Assembly (NCBI GenBank): GCA_023957155.1
Contig: JAMLHK010000017.1
Location: 1 to 64,000 of the forward strand
Reading direction: 5' to 3'
Length of the DNA stretch: 64,000 nt
Source: Chitinophagaceae bacterium
GTDB lineage: Bacteria; Bacteroidota; Bacteroidia; Chitinophagales; Chitinophagaceae
The translations under genes were made by a program, and so were the position numbers. Each line of letters begins with the position of its first letter. Positions within the stretch are counted from its first letter, which is position 1. Below are positions 26,342 through 34,842 of the stretch, one piece after another. Below the pieces are notes generated by a model. The model was given only the letters and a program-made list of their open reading frames with translations. It searched no databases and was not told the DNA's origin.

Positions 26342-26710
26342 ATGGCAGACTTTAAAAGAAGAACCCTGACGCTTAGCAGTGGTAAGCAGATCAAATTGTA
26401 TGGCAACAGTATGGCCATCGGTAGCAGTTTAGAAGTTGGTGAAGGCGCGGCGCCCAATATTCTTTCCTTTTTTGAACAGCAACCGGAAGAAAAAGCAAGT
26501 ACTAATCTCTCCGCCCCACTATCTGAAGACAAGCCTGCAAAAGCAAAACCTGCACTGAAAACGTCTGCAACAGTTTTAAATCCCCACCGGTTAACGGTGA
26601 TGGAGATTTTAGAAATAGCGGATTTTAATATCGGATTATGGATGCAATTGAAAGATAACATCCGGAGACACGGACTTAGCAATCCAAGAATCTTTAACCG
26701 GGAAATGTAA
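26342..26710 (+). CDS. Hypothetical mobilization-block protein
   Basis: A 122-residue protein starting one base after the primase-like stop codon (TAATATG). The N-terminus (RRTLTLSSGKQIKLYGNSMAIGSSLEVGEGAAPNIL) is beta-rich, the middle is Pro/Ala/Lys-rich and probably disordered, and the C-terminus (NPHRLTVMEILEIADFNIGLWMQLKDNIR) is helical. No function is recognised. The position between primase and oriT-like hairpins suggests an accessory role in mobilization. Confidence 0.65.
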   Translation: MADFKRRTLTLSSGKQIKLYGNSMAIGSSLEVGEGAAPNILSFFEQQPEEKASTNLSAPLSEDKPAKAKPALKTSATVLNPHRLTVMEILEIADFNIGLWMQLKDNIRRHGLSNPRIFNREM

Positions 26711-26931
26711 TGCTGTAGTAGCTTTTTAATGACTACAAATCTTTTCGGAAAATACCCCGGCTGACAGGTTTTCAGATGAAGCAATCGGGATTTTTATACA
26801 TCCCTTTCCCTTTTATCAGCAGGTGAATTGAGCGAAGAAGAATTTGGAAAGGTGTACTAAAGTCCTATAGGATAGAACGCATTTGGAAGCGATTTAAAGG
26901 ACATTGGCAGCAAAGGTGCAAATCCATAAGG

Positions 26932-27076
26932 GGCTCTGCTGAAGAGCCGTAAGCAATAGCTGTTGCACTTTAAAACAGCTATGAATACACTCCCGCATGC
27001 CCGCGCTTGAGGTAGCCAGCTATGTTTTGGTAATACCAAAACGCCGGCTCCTTCATCCCGCTTTTAAGGGCGGGAT
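26932..27076. other. Cluster of inverted repeats upstream of mobC: oriT candidate
   Basis: Within the 420-bp space before mobC four dyads lie in a row: GGCTCT/AGAGCC (26932-26948), ATAGCTGTT/AACAGCTAT (26956-26982), the perfect palindrome GTTTTGGTAATACCAAAAC (27024-27042) and ATCCCGC/GCGGGAT (27055-27076). Such clusters next to mobC/mobA typically mark a transfer origin. The rest of the interval (26711-26931) holds no gene I can support. Confidence 0.6.
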
Positions 27077-27130
27077 TTGGAGAGCGATTTTTTCATGCTA
27101 ACCGCATTCAAAAATCAGGAGGTAGAGATC

Positions 27131-27514
27131 ATGACACAAACAAATGGACAGGTAAAAAATAAAGGCGGACGCCCCGCCAAAAGCATTAAGCGCAACCAGG
27201 TAGTAACGCTGAAATGTGCCAGCTACGAGCAGACAAGGATCTGTGCCAATGCTAAAAAAGCGGGACTTTCTGTATCGGAGTTTCTCCGGGAGATGGGGCT
27301 GAACGGACAGGTTGTCACCACCGAAAAAGCATTACCCACGGAAGTGTTAGCGCTTACCGGTACGCTCAACCACATGGCGGCAAACCTTAACCAGATCGCT
27401 AAAAAACGAAACAGCGTAGTGGATGAACTCAATGTCGCCGAGCGTGCCAGCCTTGAAATTCTGTCACGGGAAGTAAAAGAAGTTGCGCGGCTTATCAAAA
27501 CGTATTTACAATGA
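27131..27514 (+). CDS. mobC: MobC family relaxosome accessory protein
   Basis: A protein of 127 residues from ATG 27131, which has an AGGAGG ribosome site 11 bases upstream; an in-frame upstream ATG at 27077 is less likely. It has a GGRPAKSIKRNQVVTLKCASYEQ ribbon-helix-helix-like N-terminus and the MobC signature TGTLNHMAANLNQIAKKRNS. MobC proteins bind oriT and help the relaxase nick. The stop codon overlaps the relaxase start (ATGA at 27511-27514). Confidence 0.9.
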   Translation: MTQTNGQVKNKGGRPAKSIKRNQVVTLKCASYEQTRICANAKKAGLSVSEFLREMGLNGQVVTTEKALPTEVLALTGTLNHMAANLNQIAKKRNSVVDELNVAERASLEILSREVKEVARLIKTYLQ

Positions 27515-28560
27515 TTGGTGATATATCGTTAGGAGCATCTTTCTTCCATTGTATCAGCTATTGCCTCGAAGACAAGACGACCTTAACGGAAGAGCAAAAA
27601 ATAAAGAAGTCACTGCAAGACGGCTTACAGCACAAAGACCGGGCAGAAGTGCTGGCTTACAATAAATGTTTCGGCAACAAATATGAGCTGGCTGAACAAT
27701 TTAATGAAGTCGCCCGATTGAGCAGGCGGGTGGAAAAGCCGGTGCTTCATCTATCCCTGAGCCTGCCTCCCGGAGAACAATTAAACCGGAACCAGTTAAT
27801 TGAAGCAGGGCAGGAATTGGCAAAGGAATTTGGTGTAGCCGATAACCAATACCTCATTATCCAGCACAAGGATACCGACAGGCAGCATATTCATTTGGTG
27901 GCGAACCGGGTAGGTTATCAGGGTAAAGCCGCTACCACAAGTAACAATTATTTGAAAATGGACAGGCTTTGCCGCCGGTTGGAAAAAAAGTACAAACTGC
28001 AGGAGGTGCTTAGTGCAAGGCGCTTTTTGTCTAAGGAACAGAGACTGATTCCTCGCCAGGACAGACGGAAAGAGAAAATGAAGTATGATATCGGGCAAAT
28101 ATTAAAGAAGGCAAAAAACTACGATGAGTTTGTAAAGGGAATGCAGCAATTGGGCTACCAGGTCATAAAAGGTAGGGGCATTACTTTTATAGACGACAAA
28201 AAAGTGAGGGTTAAAGGTAGCGAGCTGGGATACTCACTAATGATAATACAAAAGCTACTCCAAAGCAGCCAAATGCAGGAATTGAAGCAAAAAGACGTTG
28301 GTAAAATCCAGGAACGCCACATAGAAAGGCGCTCACCCAATCAGCAAATCATTGCTGCTAACGCCCGGCTTCGCCGAAAAATTAAGGAAACACAACCCCC
28401 GCCTTTCCGGGAACAATCACCACTTGACGAATTACAAAAAGGTATCGGTGGCATTATATCCGACTTATTGAAACCCGAATATCCGGAGGATAATGCTATT
28501 AACTACGAGCTATTGAAAGAAGCTCATAAGAGAAAGAAGCGGAGAAAGCCAAAAATATAA
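27511..28560 (+). CDS. mobA: MobA/VirD2-type relaxase
   Basis: A 349-residue relaxase/mobilization nuclease. The metal-binding histidine motif is YLIIQHKDTDRQHIHLVANRV (HxDxxxxHxH pattern) at about residues 118-138, following the family start MIGDISLGASFFHCISYCLEDK. It should nick and covalently bind the transferred strand at oriT. The C-terminal half is Lys/Arg-rich and helical. Translationally coupled to mobC. Together with the lack of mating-pair genes this makes the island mobilizable but not self-transmissible. Confidence 0.93.
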   Translation: MIGDISLGASFFHCISYCLEDKTTLTEEQKIKKSLQDGLQHKDRAEVLAYNKCFGNKYELAEQFNEVARLSRRVEKPVLHLSLSLPPGEQLNRNQLIEAGQELAKEFGVADNQYLIIQHKDTDRQHIHLVANRVGYQGKAATTSNNYLKMDRLCRRLEKKYKLQEVLSARRFLSKEQRLIPRQDRRKEKMKYDIGQILKKAKNYDEFVKGMQQLGYQVIKGRGITFIDDKKVRVKGSELGYSLMIIQKLLQSSQMQELKQKDVGKIQERHIERRSPNQQIIAANARLRRKIKETQPPPFREQSPLDELQKGIGGIISDLLKPEYPEDNAINYELLKEAHKRKKRRKPKI

Positions 28561-28569
28561 AACTATTTT

Positions 28570-29004
28570 ATGAATAATGAACGGACTATGGAGACCAATG
28601 TCAATAAATTGAACAAAGAAGAAAAAGAAAATGTACTGATGGTGCTCAATGAATTTTCGCAGGAATACAAGGTCAATGCTAAGGCCATAAGCATGCTTGC
28701 AGCAAATGTAAAGGAATACACCGCCAAAGTAAACGACCTCCTTGAAAAATCAAAAACGGAACATACAGGGACGCCAGGCATTCAGCAAATACAAGAGTTG
28801 AATGAAAGTATTGAAGAATTAAAAGACCTGATCCATGCCCGCCCTACAGAGGTAAAACAGGAAAAGAGAATTTTACTTTTTCCAGAACATGAGGTGAAGG
28901 AATACTATGGAACCGTTTTGCGGTGGGTGTTATATATCATTATCGCTACTTATGGATTTTTCCTAATGAAGTATTTAATTGATTTGCTAAAGAACCAACA
29001 GTAA
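28570..29004 (+). CDS. Hypothetical coiled-coil protein with C-terminal membrane anchor
   Basis: A 144-residue protein following the relaxase by 9 bases. The N-terminal 100 residues are strongly helical and charged (VNKLNKEEKENVLMVLNEFSQEYKVNAKAIS, ELNESIEELKDLIHARP), and one membrane segment lies near 117-137 (VLRWVLYIIIATYGFFLMKYL). The position suggests a membrane-linked mobilization partner, as often found behind mobA in Bacteroidetes elements. No enzymatic motif. Confidence 0.65.
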   Translation: MNNERTMETNVNKLNKEEKENVLMVLNEFSQEYKVNAKAISMLAANVKEYTAKVNDLLEKSKTEHTGTPGIQQIQELNESIEELKDLIHARPTEVKQEKRILLFPEHEVKEYYGTVLRWVLYIIIATYGFFLMKYLIDLLKNQQ

Positions 29005-29139
29005 GGACTCGTCCCTATTTTGTATCTTAGATGCTACTGCTTTTCATAGGATGGCTCCCGAGAGTATTTTTGAAAAATAAGGATAGCAATTATTTGTTCC
29101 GTGAGCATTACATTGAGGATAAATAATAGATACAACCAC

Positions 29140-29850
29140 ATGACTAAAGAACTCATACTATCAGAAATTAAACGAGTAGGAGCTGTAGACGGAAAGTCGC
29201 TTGGGCACGCACGCTTTTCAAAGAAGTCAGGTATTCAAAAAACAGACTGGTATGGAAAGTATTGGGTTAGATGGTCAGACGCTCTTAGAGAAGCAGGTCT
29301 TTCTGCAAATGAATTTAATAAAGCATACCCTGAAGAATATGTAATTGAAAAGCTGATATCATTAATTCGAGAATTAGGATATTATCCTGTAACTGGTGAG
29401 ATACGAATAAAGGCGAGGGAAGACAAAAGCTTTCCTGCTCACACCGTTTTTAGCCGGGTTGGAAATAAGCAGACACTCATTAAAAAACTTATTGCATTTT
29501 GTGACAATAAATGTGAATATTCCGATATAGTTCAAATATGTTCTGCACTGCAACTTCCAGACATCCTGAAAAGAGAAAAAGAAAATGATTTAATTATTGG
29601 TGCAGTCTATTTAATTAAATCAGGAAAATTCTACAAAATAGGGCGTTCTAATTCAATTGCACGGAGACAATACGAAATGTCCATACAGCTACCCGAAACC
29701 ATTAAAGTAATTCATTCAATTAATACAGACGACCCTGTTGGGATAGAGGCATATTGGCATAACCGGTTTAATAACAAAAGAAAAAATGGAGAGTGGTTTG
29801 AATTAGATCAAAATGACGTTAAAGCATTTAAGAGAAGAAAATTTATGTAA
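29140..29850 (+). CDS. GIY-YIG (T5orf172/MUG113-type) nuclease with homing-endonuclease-associated repeats
   Basis: A protein of 236 residues from ATG 29140 (a GTG at 29101 would add 13). The N-terminal half carries two repeats of the type associated with homing endonucleases (GYGKYWVRWSDALREAGL-like; YVIEKLISLIRELGYYPVTGEIR). The C-terminal half is a GIY-YIG-like T5orf172/MUG113 domain (GAVYLIKSGKFYKIGRSNSIARRQYEM, IEAYWHNRFNNKRKNGEWFEL). It is a stand-alone gene after the mobilization block and could be a homing-type or regulatory DNA-binding nuclease. Confidence 0.75.
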   Translation: MTKELILSEIKRVGAVDGKSLGHARFSKKSGIQKTDWYGKYWVRWSDALREAGLSANEFNKAYPEEYVIEKLISLIRELGYYPVTGEIRIKAREDKSFPAHTVFSRVGNKQTLIKKLIAFCDNKCEYSDIVQICSALQLPDILKREKENDLIIGAVYLIKSGKFYKIGRSNSIARRQYEMSIQLPETIKVIHSINTDDPVGIEAYWHNRFNNKRKNGEWFELDQNDVKAFKRRKFM

Positions 29851-30023
29851 GCTAGCCTGCAAATTAATCTCACTTTGTCTTCTTGAATTACTGCTTTAAC
29901 AAGACTGCCTAGTTTCAGCGATACCTTTTTTAAAATGAACGTTTGAGTAAAGCAAAATGAGCTTTATAGTAAAGCGTTACCGATTGGTTTTGATTAATTT
30001 TGTAGCGGTTTAATTGATAAATT

Positions 30024-30848
30024 ATGGAGCAACAACAGCCGGAAAAATACGGAATGATAACCTATACAGGTGTTTTTCTTACCTGCTTTGCCGATTTGGA
30101 GGAAAGATGCTTTCATGCCATGCCTGAACACGTTTTATTTTATCTGTATTCCGGCGAGCAGACTATTGTTGACAGGGATAAGAAGGTAAAGGTTAAAGCT
30201 GGTGAGTGCGCCTTCATCCGCCGCGACCACCGCATTGAAATGCTTAAGTACAGCAAAGGCAGGAAGCCTTACAAAAGCATTACCCTTAGCTTTAACCGCG
30301 GTGTTCTACGGGATATTTACAGCAAAATGGTCAGATCGGAAATGCCTACCCATATTCCGGTTTCAGACGAGAAAGTAATTAAAGTAAGAACCACTCCCGA
30401 TATTACAAGTCTTTTCCATTCGCTTACGCCTTATTTCGATAAAAATGTAAAGCCAACAGATAAGGTAGTTTATCTGAAGCTGATGGAAGCTATTTATGCC
30501 ATGCTGGAGCAATCCGATAATTTTTATCCTATGCTGTTTGATTTTACAGACCCATGGAAAATTGATATATTGGAATTTCTGAACAAAAACTATATGGACG
30601 ACCTTACCATTGACCAGATTGCAGCATACACAGGGCGGAGTTTGGCAACATTTAAAAGGGATTTTAAAAAAGTTAGCAGTTCATCTCCTCAAAAATGGCT
30701 TACAAAAAAACGTTTGGAAGTAGCATATCAGAAATTAAAAGAGGGCAAAAAAGTACAGGAAGTTTACATTGAAGTAGGCTTTAAAAATCCCTCGCATTTT
30801 TCAACCGCATTTAGGAGGGAGTATGGAATACCGCCAACCGCATTGTAA
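30024..30848 (+). CDS. AraC family transcriptional regulator
   Basis: A 274-residue regulator with a cupin-like N-terminal domain (EHVLFYLYSGEQTIVDRDKKVKVKAGECAFIRRDHRIEM) and a C-terminal AraC double HTH at about 185-272 (LTIDQIAAYTGRSLATFKRDFKK, VQEVYIEVGFKNPSHFSTAFRREYGIPP). It resembles the ExsA-like AraC subgroup. The cupin/aldo-keto-reductase operon begins about 2.1 kb downstream beyond an inserted intron remnant, and this regulator probably controlled it originally; that link is inference. Confidence 0.9.
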   Translation: MEQQQPEKYGMITYTGVFLTCFADLEERCFHAMPEHVLFYLYSGEQTIVDRDKKVKVKAGECAFIRRDHRIEMLKYSKGRKPYKSITLSFNRGVLRDIYSKMVRSEMPTHIPVSDEKVIKVRTTPDITSLFHSLTPYFDKNVKPTDKVVYLKLMEAIYAMLEQSDNFYPMLFDFTDPWKIDILEFLNKNYMDDLTIDQIAAYTGRSLATFKRDFKKVSSSSPQKWLTKKRLEVAYQKLKEGKKVQEVYIEVGFKNPSHFSTAFRREYGIPPTAL

Positions 30849-30892
30849 GCAGCAACCCTAACAGACTGTCCGACTAAAAATGAGCAGTTAGA

Positions 30893-31717
30893 ATGAAACA
30901 TATTTTTCTTATCTTATTGACAATAGTTATCATCTTGATTGGAATTTTTCTTCCGTTCATTCACGGGGACTATGACTATTTTGCGGTTGGACTTTCCTAC
31001 ATTTTTCAATTTGGAATTTTTACATCATTACTACTCGTTCCAACAGGATTGATTTGGCTTATACTCAACATAGCCAATAGACAAAATAAACAGACAGTAA
31101 AATATCCGTTATATCTTGGAAGAGCGTTTTTTGTTACAGCAATAATTATTACTTTGGCATCAGCACTTGGTGCTTTTGCATCAGACAACAGATTTTCAGC
31201 TATTGCCATTTTAGGAGTAGGCTTATGTATTTTTTTAATCCGCAAAAGAATAAACTTGCAACCTATTCCAAACGATATTATTCCGTATTACCTCATTATT
31301 ATTCCACTGACAGTAGTGTCTATTCGTTTGGCATATTTTGAAAAAACAAAAGAAAAAAGCACGGACTTTGTAATAAAACAGAGTGACCAGTTAATTGCGG
31401 ACATAGAAGCGTATAAAGATAAAAATGGACATTATCCGCCTTCGCTATTATCAACCATTGAAGACTACCACACCGGGGTTTCGGGTATTCCAAAATTTCA
31501 CTATGAACTCAAAGGAAACGCTTACAATTTGTATTTTGTACAGACATCAAATATGTTGGGTACTGAAGAAATAGTGATGTATAACAAGTTAGATGAACAG
31601 GAAATGACGGTACACAATCAAGACTTGCTAAGAATACCTTATGACAATATCATTCACGGACATCATAAAGTACAGCAACTACCGCAAGGACATTGGAAAA
31701 TATTCTACTTTGACTAA
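30893..31717 (+). CDS. Hypothetical membrane protein with pseudopilin-like periplasmic part
   Basis: A 274-residue protein with about five membrane segments in residues 1-155 (ILLTIVIILIGIFLPFI, GIFTSLLLVPTGLIWLIL, FFVTAIIITLASALGAF, YYLIIIPLTVVSI). A soluble C-terminal part at about 165-274 contains QLIADIEAYKDKNGHYPPSLLS, a pattern seen in pseudopilin-like and type II secretion G-like folds. It is AT-rich like the cargo that follows. Function unknown. Confidence 0.6.
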   Translation: MKHIFLILLTIVIILIGIFLPFIHGDYDYFAVGLSYIFQFGIFTSLLLVPTGLIWLILNIANRQNKQTVKYPLYLGRAFFVTAIIITLASALGAFASDNRFSAIAILGVGLCIFLIRKRINLQPIPNDIIPYYLIIIPLTVVSIRLAYFEKTKEKSTDFVIKQSDQLIADIEAYKDKNGHYPPSLLSTIEDYHTGVSGIPKFHYELKGNAYNLYFVQTSNMLGTEEIVMYNKLDEQEMTVHNQDLLRIPYDNIIHGHHKVQQLPQGHWKIFYFD

Positions 31718-31743
31718 TCGGTTGACAAAAGGGTATCCTGCTA

Positions 31744-32950
31744 ATCGAGTAGGCGGCCTCACCGCTTGCAGGCGATGAGGTGCACCTCTCACACCACTGT
31801 ACGTACGGACCTCGTATACAGCGGTTCATTAAGTTGTGGGCTTACTTTTTCGTAGTAGTTGAGCATGGATTCATAGCCCCGTTGTTGTAATCTTTCCAGT
31901 GTTATGGTGGTGGTGAGTATCGGGCTTTGCGCTATCGCCCACCCTCCTTTTCTGCTCCTGCTCCATACATACGCGTGATAAGCATCTACACCCAGCCGCA
32001 GCAGGTTCTTTCTTCGCCTCTCACGCTTTTTCCATTGGTGCCAGATGCAATATCGCAAACGGTTTCTTATCCAGCTGTCCACATCCCGGAGCTTACCTGA
32101 TATACTTGCCATACGGAAGTAATTCAGCCAGCCCCGTTGCAATGCTTTCAGATGGATGATTCGTTCCGCTATACTGCCGGGCGTGGTTTTGCGGGTGATT
32201 TGCCGGGCTTCCTGTTTCAGGTTCGCCCAACCTTTACCGCTTACCACCAGCTGGTATTTGCCTTTTGCACCCTTTTCATAGGTGGGTACATAGCAATAAC
32301 CCAGTATGGTAAATTGTACAGGACGCCGTATGCCGCTTTTGCTCTCGTTTACCGGTAAGTGAAGCTTGTTCTTTAAGAACACGTGTACTTCCTTTTCCGC
32401 TTTCCTGGCTTTGCTCCTGCTTGCGCAGTAGATGCTAAAGTCATCGGCATAGCGTACATACTTTAAGCCCTGCTCTTCCATATATTTATCCAGCTCATGC
32501 AGCATGATATTGGATAGCAGCGGGCTCAACGGGCTGCCCTGCGGTACGCCTTTGCGCCGCTTTACAAGCTGCCCCTTTATTTGTATGGGCGCTCTCAGCC
32601 AGCGACGGATCAGTTGCAGCGTAGCACGGCATTTTACTTTCCGGTACAGCAATTGCAACAGTTTGCAGTGGTCTACTTCATCAAAGAAGTTTTGAAGGTC
32701 TATATCAACTATTTGATGATTGCCTTCATTAATGTACTGCAATGATTGCTGTACGCATTGCTGTGCCGTTTTGCCGGGGCGAAAGCCATAACTATGCGCT
32801 TTGAACGCATACTCAAACAATGGGGTGATGGCTTGCGCCACCGCCTGTTGTAACCACCGCTCCACTACTGTGGGAATACCTAACCGGCGGGTTTTTCCAT
32901 TGCTCTTGGGAATGTCTACTCCCAGGATGGGTTGAGACCGGTAGATCAAT
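31744..32950 (-). mobile_element. 5'-truncated group II intron
   Basis: The 3' part of a group II intron on the minus strand: a reverse transcriptase gene lacking its N-terminus, then a domain V-like hairpin (CCGCTGTA/TACAGTGG paired across 31794-31824, overlapping the end of the coding region) and a domain VI-like stem-loop (31758-31779). The RNA domains I-IV 5' of the RT and the start of the RT are missing. The break at about 32,950 coincides with the truncated 5' end of a cyclophilin-like gene. Confidence 0.8.
31789..32949 (-). pseudogene. Group II intron reverse transcriptase/maturase, N-terminally truncated
   Basis: 386 codons are open but the only possible start is a TTG in the middle of the conserved entry YRSQPILGVDIPKSNGKTRRLGIPTV, so about 60-100 residues are lost. 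RT motifs follow: AHSYGFRPGKTAQQCV, DIDLQNFFDEVDH, GVPQGSPLSPLLSNIMLHELD and the active-site YVRYADDFSIYC. The maturase X domain lies at about 265-330 (TPGSIAERIIHLKALQRGWLNYFR). Without its 5' intron domains and N-terminus it should be inactive. Confidence 0.85.
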
Positions 32951-33166
32951 CAGCTACCCAAAAAACTTTCTTCCAAAGATGCCCCAAGCGGTTTTGACCC
33001 GTCAGTCGGAGATATTACCTATTATGAACCGTGGGACAACATCGCTTTATTTTATAAAGATTTCGGGTACTCCAACGGATTGATCTCATTGGGAAAAATC
33101 ACGTCGGGATTGGAAGCCTTTGAAGTCAGCGGTACAATAATTGCAAAATTTGAACTGGATAAATAA
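32945..33166 (+). pseudogene. Cyclophilin-like fold protein, 5'-truncated remnant
   Basis: A frame without start codon, open from 32945 to a TAA at 33164-33166, encodes about 73 residues (LSSKDAPSGFDPSVGDITYYEPWDN..., ending KFELDK). The DPSVGDITYYEPWDNIALFYKDF and GLISLGKI segments fit the C-terminal half of the cyclophilin-like (TM1367-type) family. The N-terminal half was lost where the truncated group II intron abuts. The gene would have been first in the redox operon that follows. Confidence 0.75.
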
Positions 33167-33174
33167 CATTGAAA

Positions 33175-33681
33175 ATGGAAATAAAAACAACCATAAAAGC
33201 AACGGCATTTGTAATGCTTATAGCAGGCGCGATTGCAGCAACATCCTGTAATAACAATAAAAATCAAAATAAAATGAACGAGAACAACACTTCTCTTTTT
33301 CCGAAAGGAGAAAAGCTATCGAACGATTGGTTTAGCGGTAATGCCTTTTTACAAACATTACTGGCAAGGGATAAAAACAACGACTTTGCTTTGGGCAGCG
33401 TAACGTTTGAGGCAGGAGCAAGAACCCACTGGCATACCCACCCCAAAGGACAGGTTTTAATTATCACAGAGGGCGAGGGCTTCTACCAGGAAAAAGGAAA
33501 ACCTGCACAACGCATTAAGAAAGGTGATGTGGTAAATATTCCCGAAAACGTAGAGCATTGGCACGGAGCCACTGCCAATACAAAAATGGTACATATTGCC
33601 CTTACCAATTACGAGGGAGAGCAAAATGTAACGTGGTTAAAGCCGGTGACGGACGAAGAATTTAGTGAAGTGAATAAATAA
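33175..33681 (+). CDS. Cupin domain lipoprotein
   Basis: A protein of 168 residues from ATG 33175. The signal peptide ends in a lipobox (AIAATSC). The cupin barrel at about 60-160 has metal-ligand motifs THWHTHPKGQVLIITEGEG (His-x-His ... Gln/Glu) and PENVEHWHGA. Such small cupins with carboxymuconolactone decarboxylase partners occur widely in Bacteroidota; the substrate is unknown. It starts 8 bases after the cyclophilin-like remnant and begins a run of five close genes. Confidence 0.85.
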   Translation: MEIKTTIKATAFVMLIAGAIAATSCNNNKNQNKMNENNTSLFPKGEKLSNDWFSGNAFLQTLLARDKNNDFALGSVTFEAGARTHWHTHPKGQVLIITEGEGFYQEKGKPAQRIKKGDVVNIPENVEHWHGATANTKMVHIALTNYEGEQNVTWLKPVTDEEFSEVNK

Positions 33682-33695
33682 TAAACCTTACAGAC

Positions 33696-34418
33696 ATGAG
33701 TAAAAGCAAGTTTGTAAAATGGAAATTGTTTTTTGTCTTACTCCTAAACGTACATGCGATGAATGCACAAAATAATGCCGACAGCCTCAATACGCAGCAA
33801 CAAAGTTTAGCAGCTATTTCAGCATTGACGGCAACGGGCGACCTGGAAAATCTCAAATCTGAACTGAACACAGCATTGGATGCAGGAGTTACCATTAACG
33901 AGATAAAGGAAGCGTTGGTACAGCTCTATGCCTATTGTGGTTTTCCGAGAAGCCTGAATGCACTCGGTACATTCCAGACCGTATTGAATGAAAGAAAAAC
34001 AAAAGGAATGACAGATAAGGAGGGAAAAGAAATTGTAGCTGAAAACAATGTTGCCGACAAATACGAACAGGGAAGAAAAGTGTTGGAAACATTGACCAAA
34101 ACCCCGCAATCAAAGCCTGCACCCGGTTTCGGAGCCTTTGCTCCGCGCATTGATGCTTTTTTAAAAGAACATTTGTTTGCCAATATTTTCGCAAGTGATG
34201 TGCTTACCTTTCAGCAAAGAGAATTAGTAACGATTGCCGCATTAGCCTCCATGTCGGGAACAGCAGGACAATTACAGGCACATATCGGAATGGGAATGAA
34301 TACGGGCCTTACGGAAAGCCAGTTGATACAGGTTTTTGATCTGATAGAAAAACACATCGGCAAAAAGCAGGCAGGCGATGCAAAAAACATACTGTCAAAA
34401 ACAGTATCTAAAAAATAA
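33696..34418 (+). CDS. Carboxymuconolactone decarboxylase family protein (exported)
   Basis: A 240-residue protein with an N-terminal signal sequence (KWKLFFVLLLNVHAMNAQ) and two CMD/AhpD-like helical repeats at about 40-110 (AALSALTATGDLENLKSEL-type; INEIKEALVQLYAYCGFPRSLNAL) and about 150-230 (LTFQQRELVTIAALASMSGTAGQLQAHIGMGMNTGLTESQL). The redox CxxC of AhpD is not present; only a single Cys remains in YAYCGFP. A role in oxidative or quinone-type chemistry is guessed from family membership. Confidence 0.83.
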   Translation: MSKSKFVKWKLFFVLLLNVHAMNAQNNADSLNTQQQSLAAISALTATGDLENLKSELNTALDAGVTINEIKEALVQLYAYCGFPRSLNALGTFQTVLNERKTKGMTDKEGKEIVAENNVADKYEQGRKVLETLTKTPQSKPAPGFGAFAPRIDAFLKEHLFANIFASDVLTFQQRELVTIAALASMSGTAGQLQAHIGMGMNTGLTESQLIQVFDLIEKHIGKKQAGDAKNILSKTVSKK

Positions 34419-34424
34419 TTGAAA

Positions 34425-34817
34425 ATGAGCACAGGAAACACAAAATTTTCAACAGAAGAACTGCAAAATATTGACGGGGCAGATGATTTAAAAATATCGC
34501 CATTTCGTGCAGATGGTGTTTCTTACGGTACGCCCACCTGGATCTGGGAAGTAGTGGTGGATGGAGAGTTATATGTACGTGCCTATAATGGTAAAAGCGG
34601 GCGTTGGTATCAATCCGCTATTCTGCAAAAAGCAGGACGTATACACGCCGCAGGAATGGTAAAGGACGTGGCTTTTGAAGTTGTGGAAAATGATGCAACA
34701 CTTGACAATAAAATTGACGAAGCGTACAAAGCAAAATACAGCAACAGTCCGTATTTATCGCCAATGATAAGCAACCGTGCGCAAAAAGCAACGGTAAGGA
34801 TTGTTCCTAAACAGTAA
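34425..34817 (+). CDS. DUF2255 family protein
   Basis: A protein of 130 residues from ATG 34425. The whole length matches the DUF2255 pattern (FSTEELQNIDGADDLKISPFR, GTPTWIWEVVVDGELYVRAYNGKSGRWYQSAI, AGRIHAAGMVKDVAFE). The fold is probably FMN-binding split-barrel-like; no catalytic role is known to me. It overlaps the upstream part of the aldo/keto reductase frame but not its likely start. Confidence 0.82.
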   Translation: MSTGNTKFSTEELQNIDGADDLKISPFRADGVSYGTPTWIWEVVVDGELYVRAYNGKSGRWYQSAILQKAGRIHAAGMVKDVAFEVVENDATLDNKIDEAYKAKYSNSPYLSPMISNRAQKATVRIVPKQ

Positions 34818-34842
34818 TACCGAAAATCAAAAAAGAAGAAAT

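Noticed and set aside
31789-32949. Retron or diversity-generating reverse transcriptase
   Set aside because: The maturase X domain and domain V/VI hairpins identify a group II intron; no msr/msd RNA or template/variable repeats are seen.
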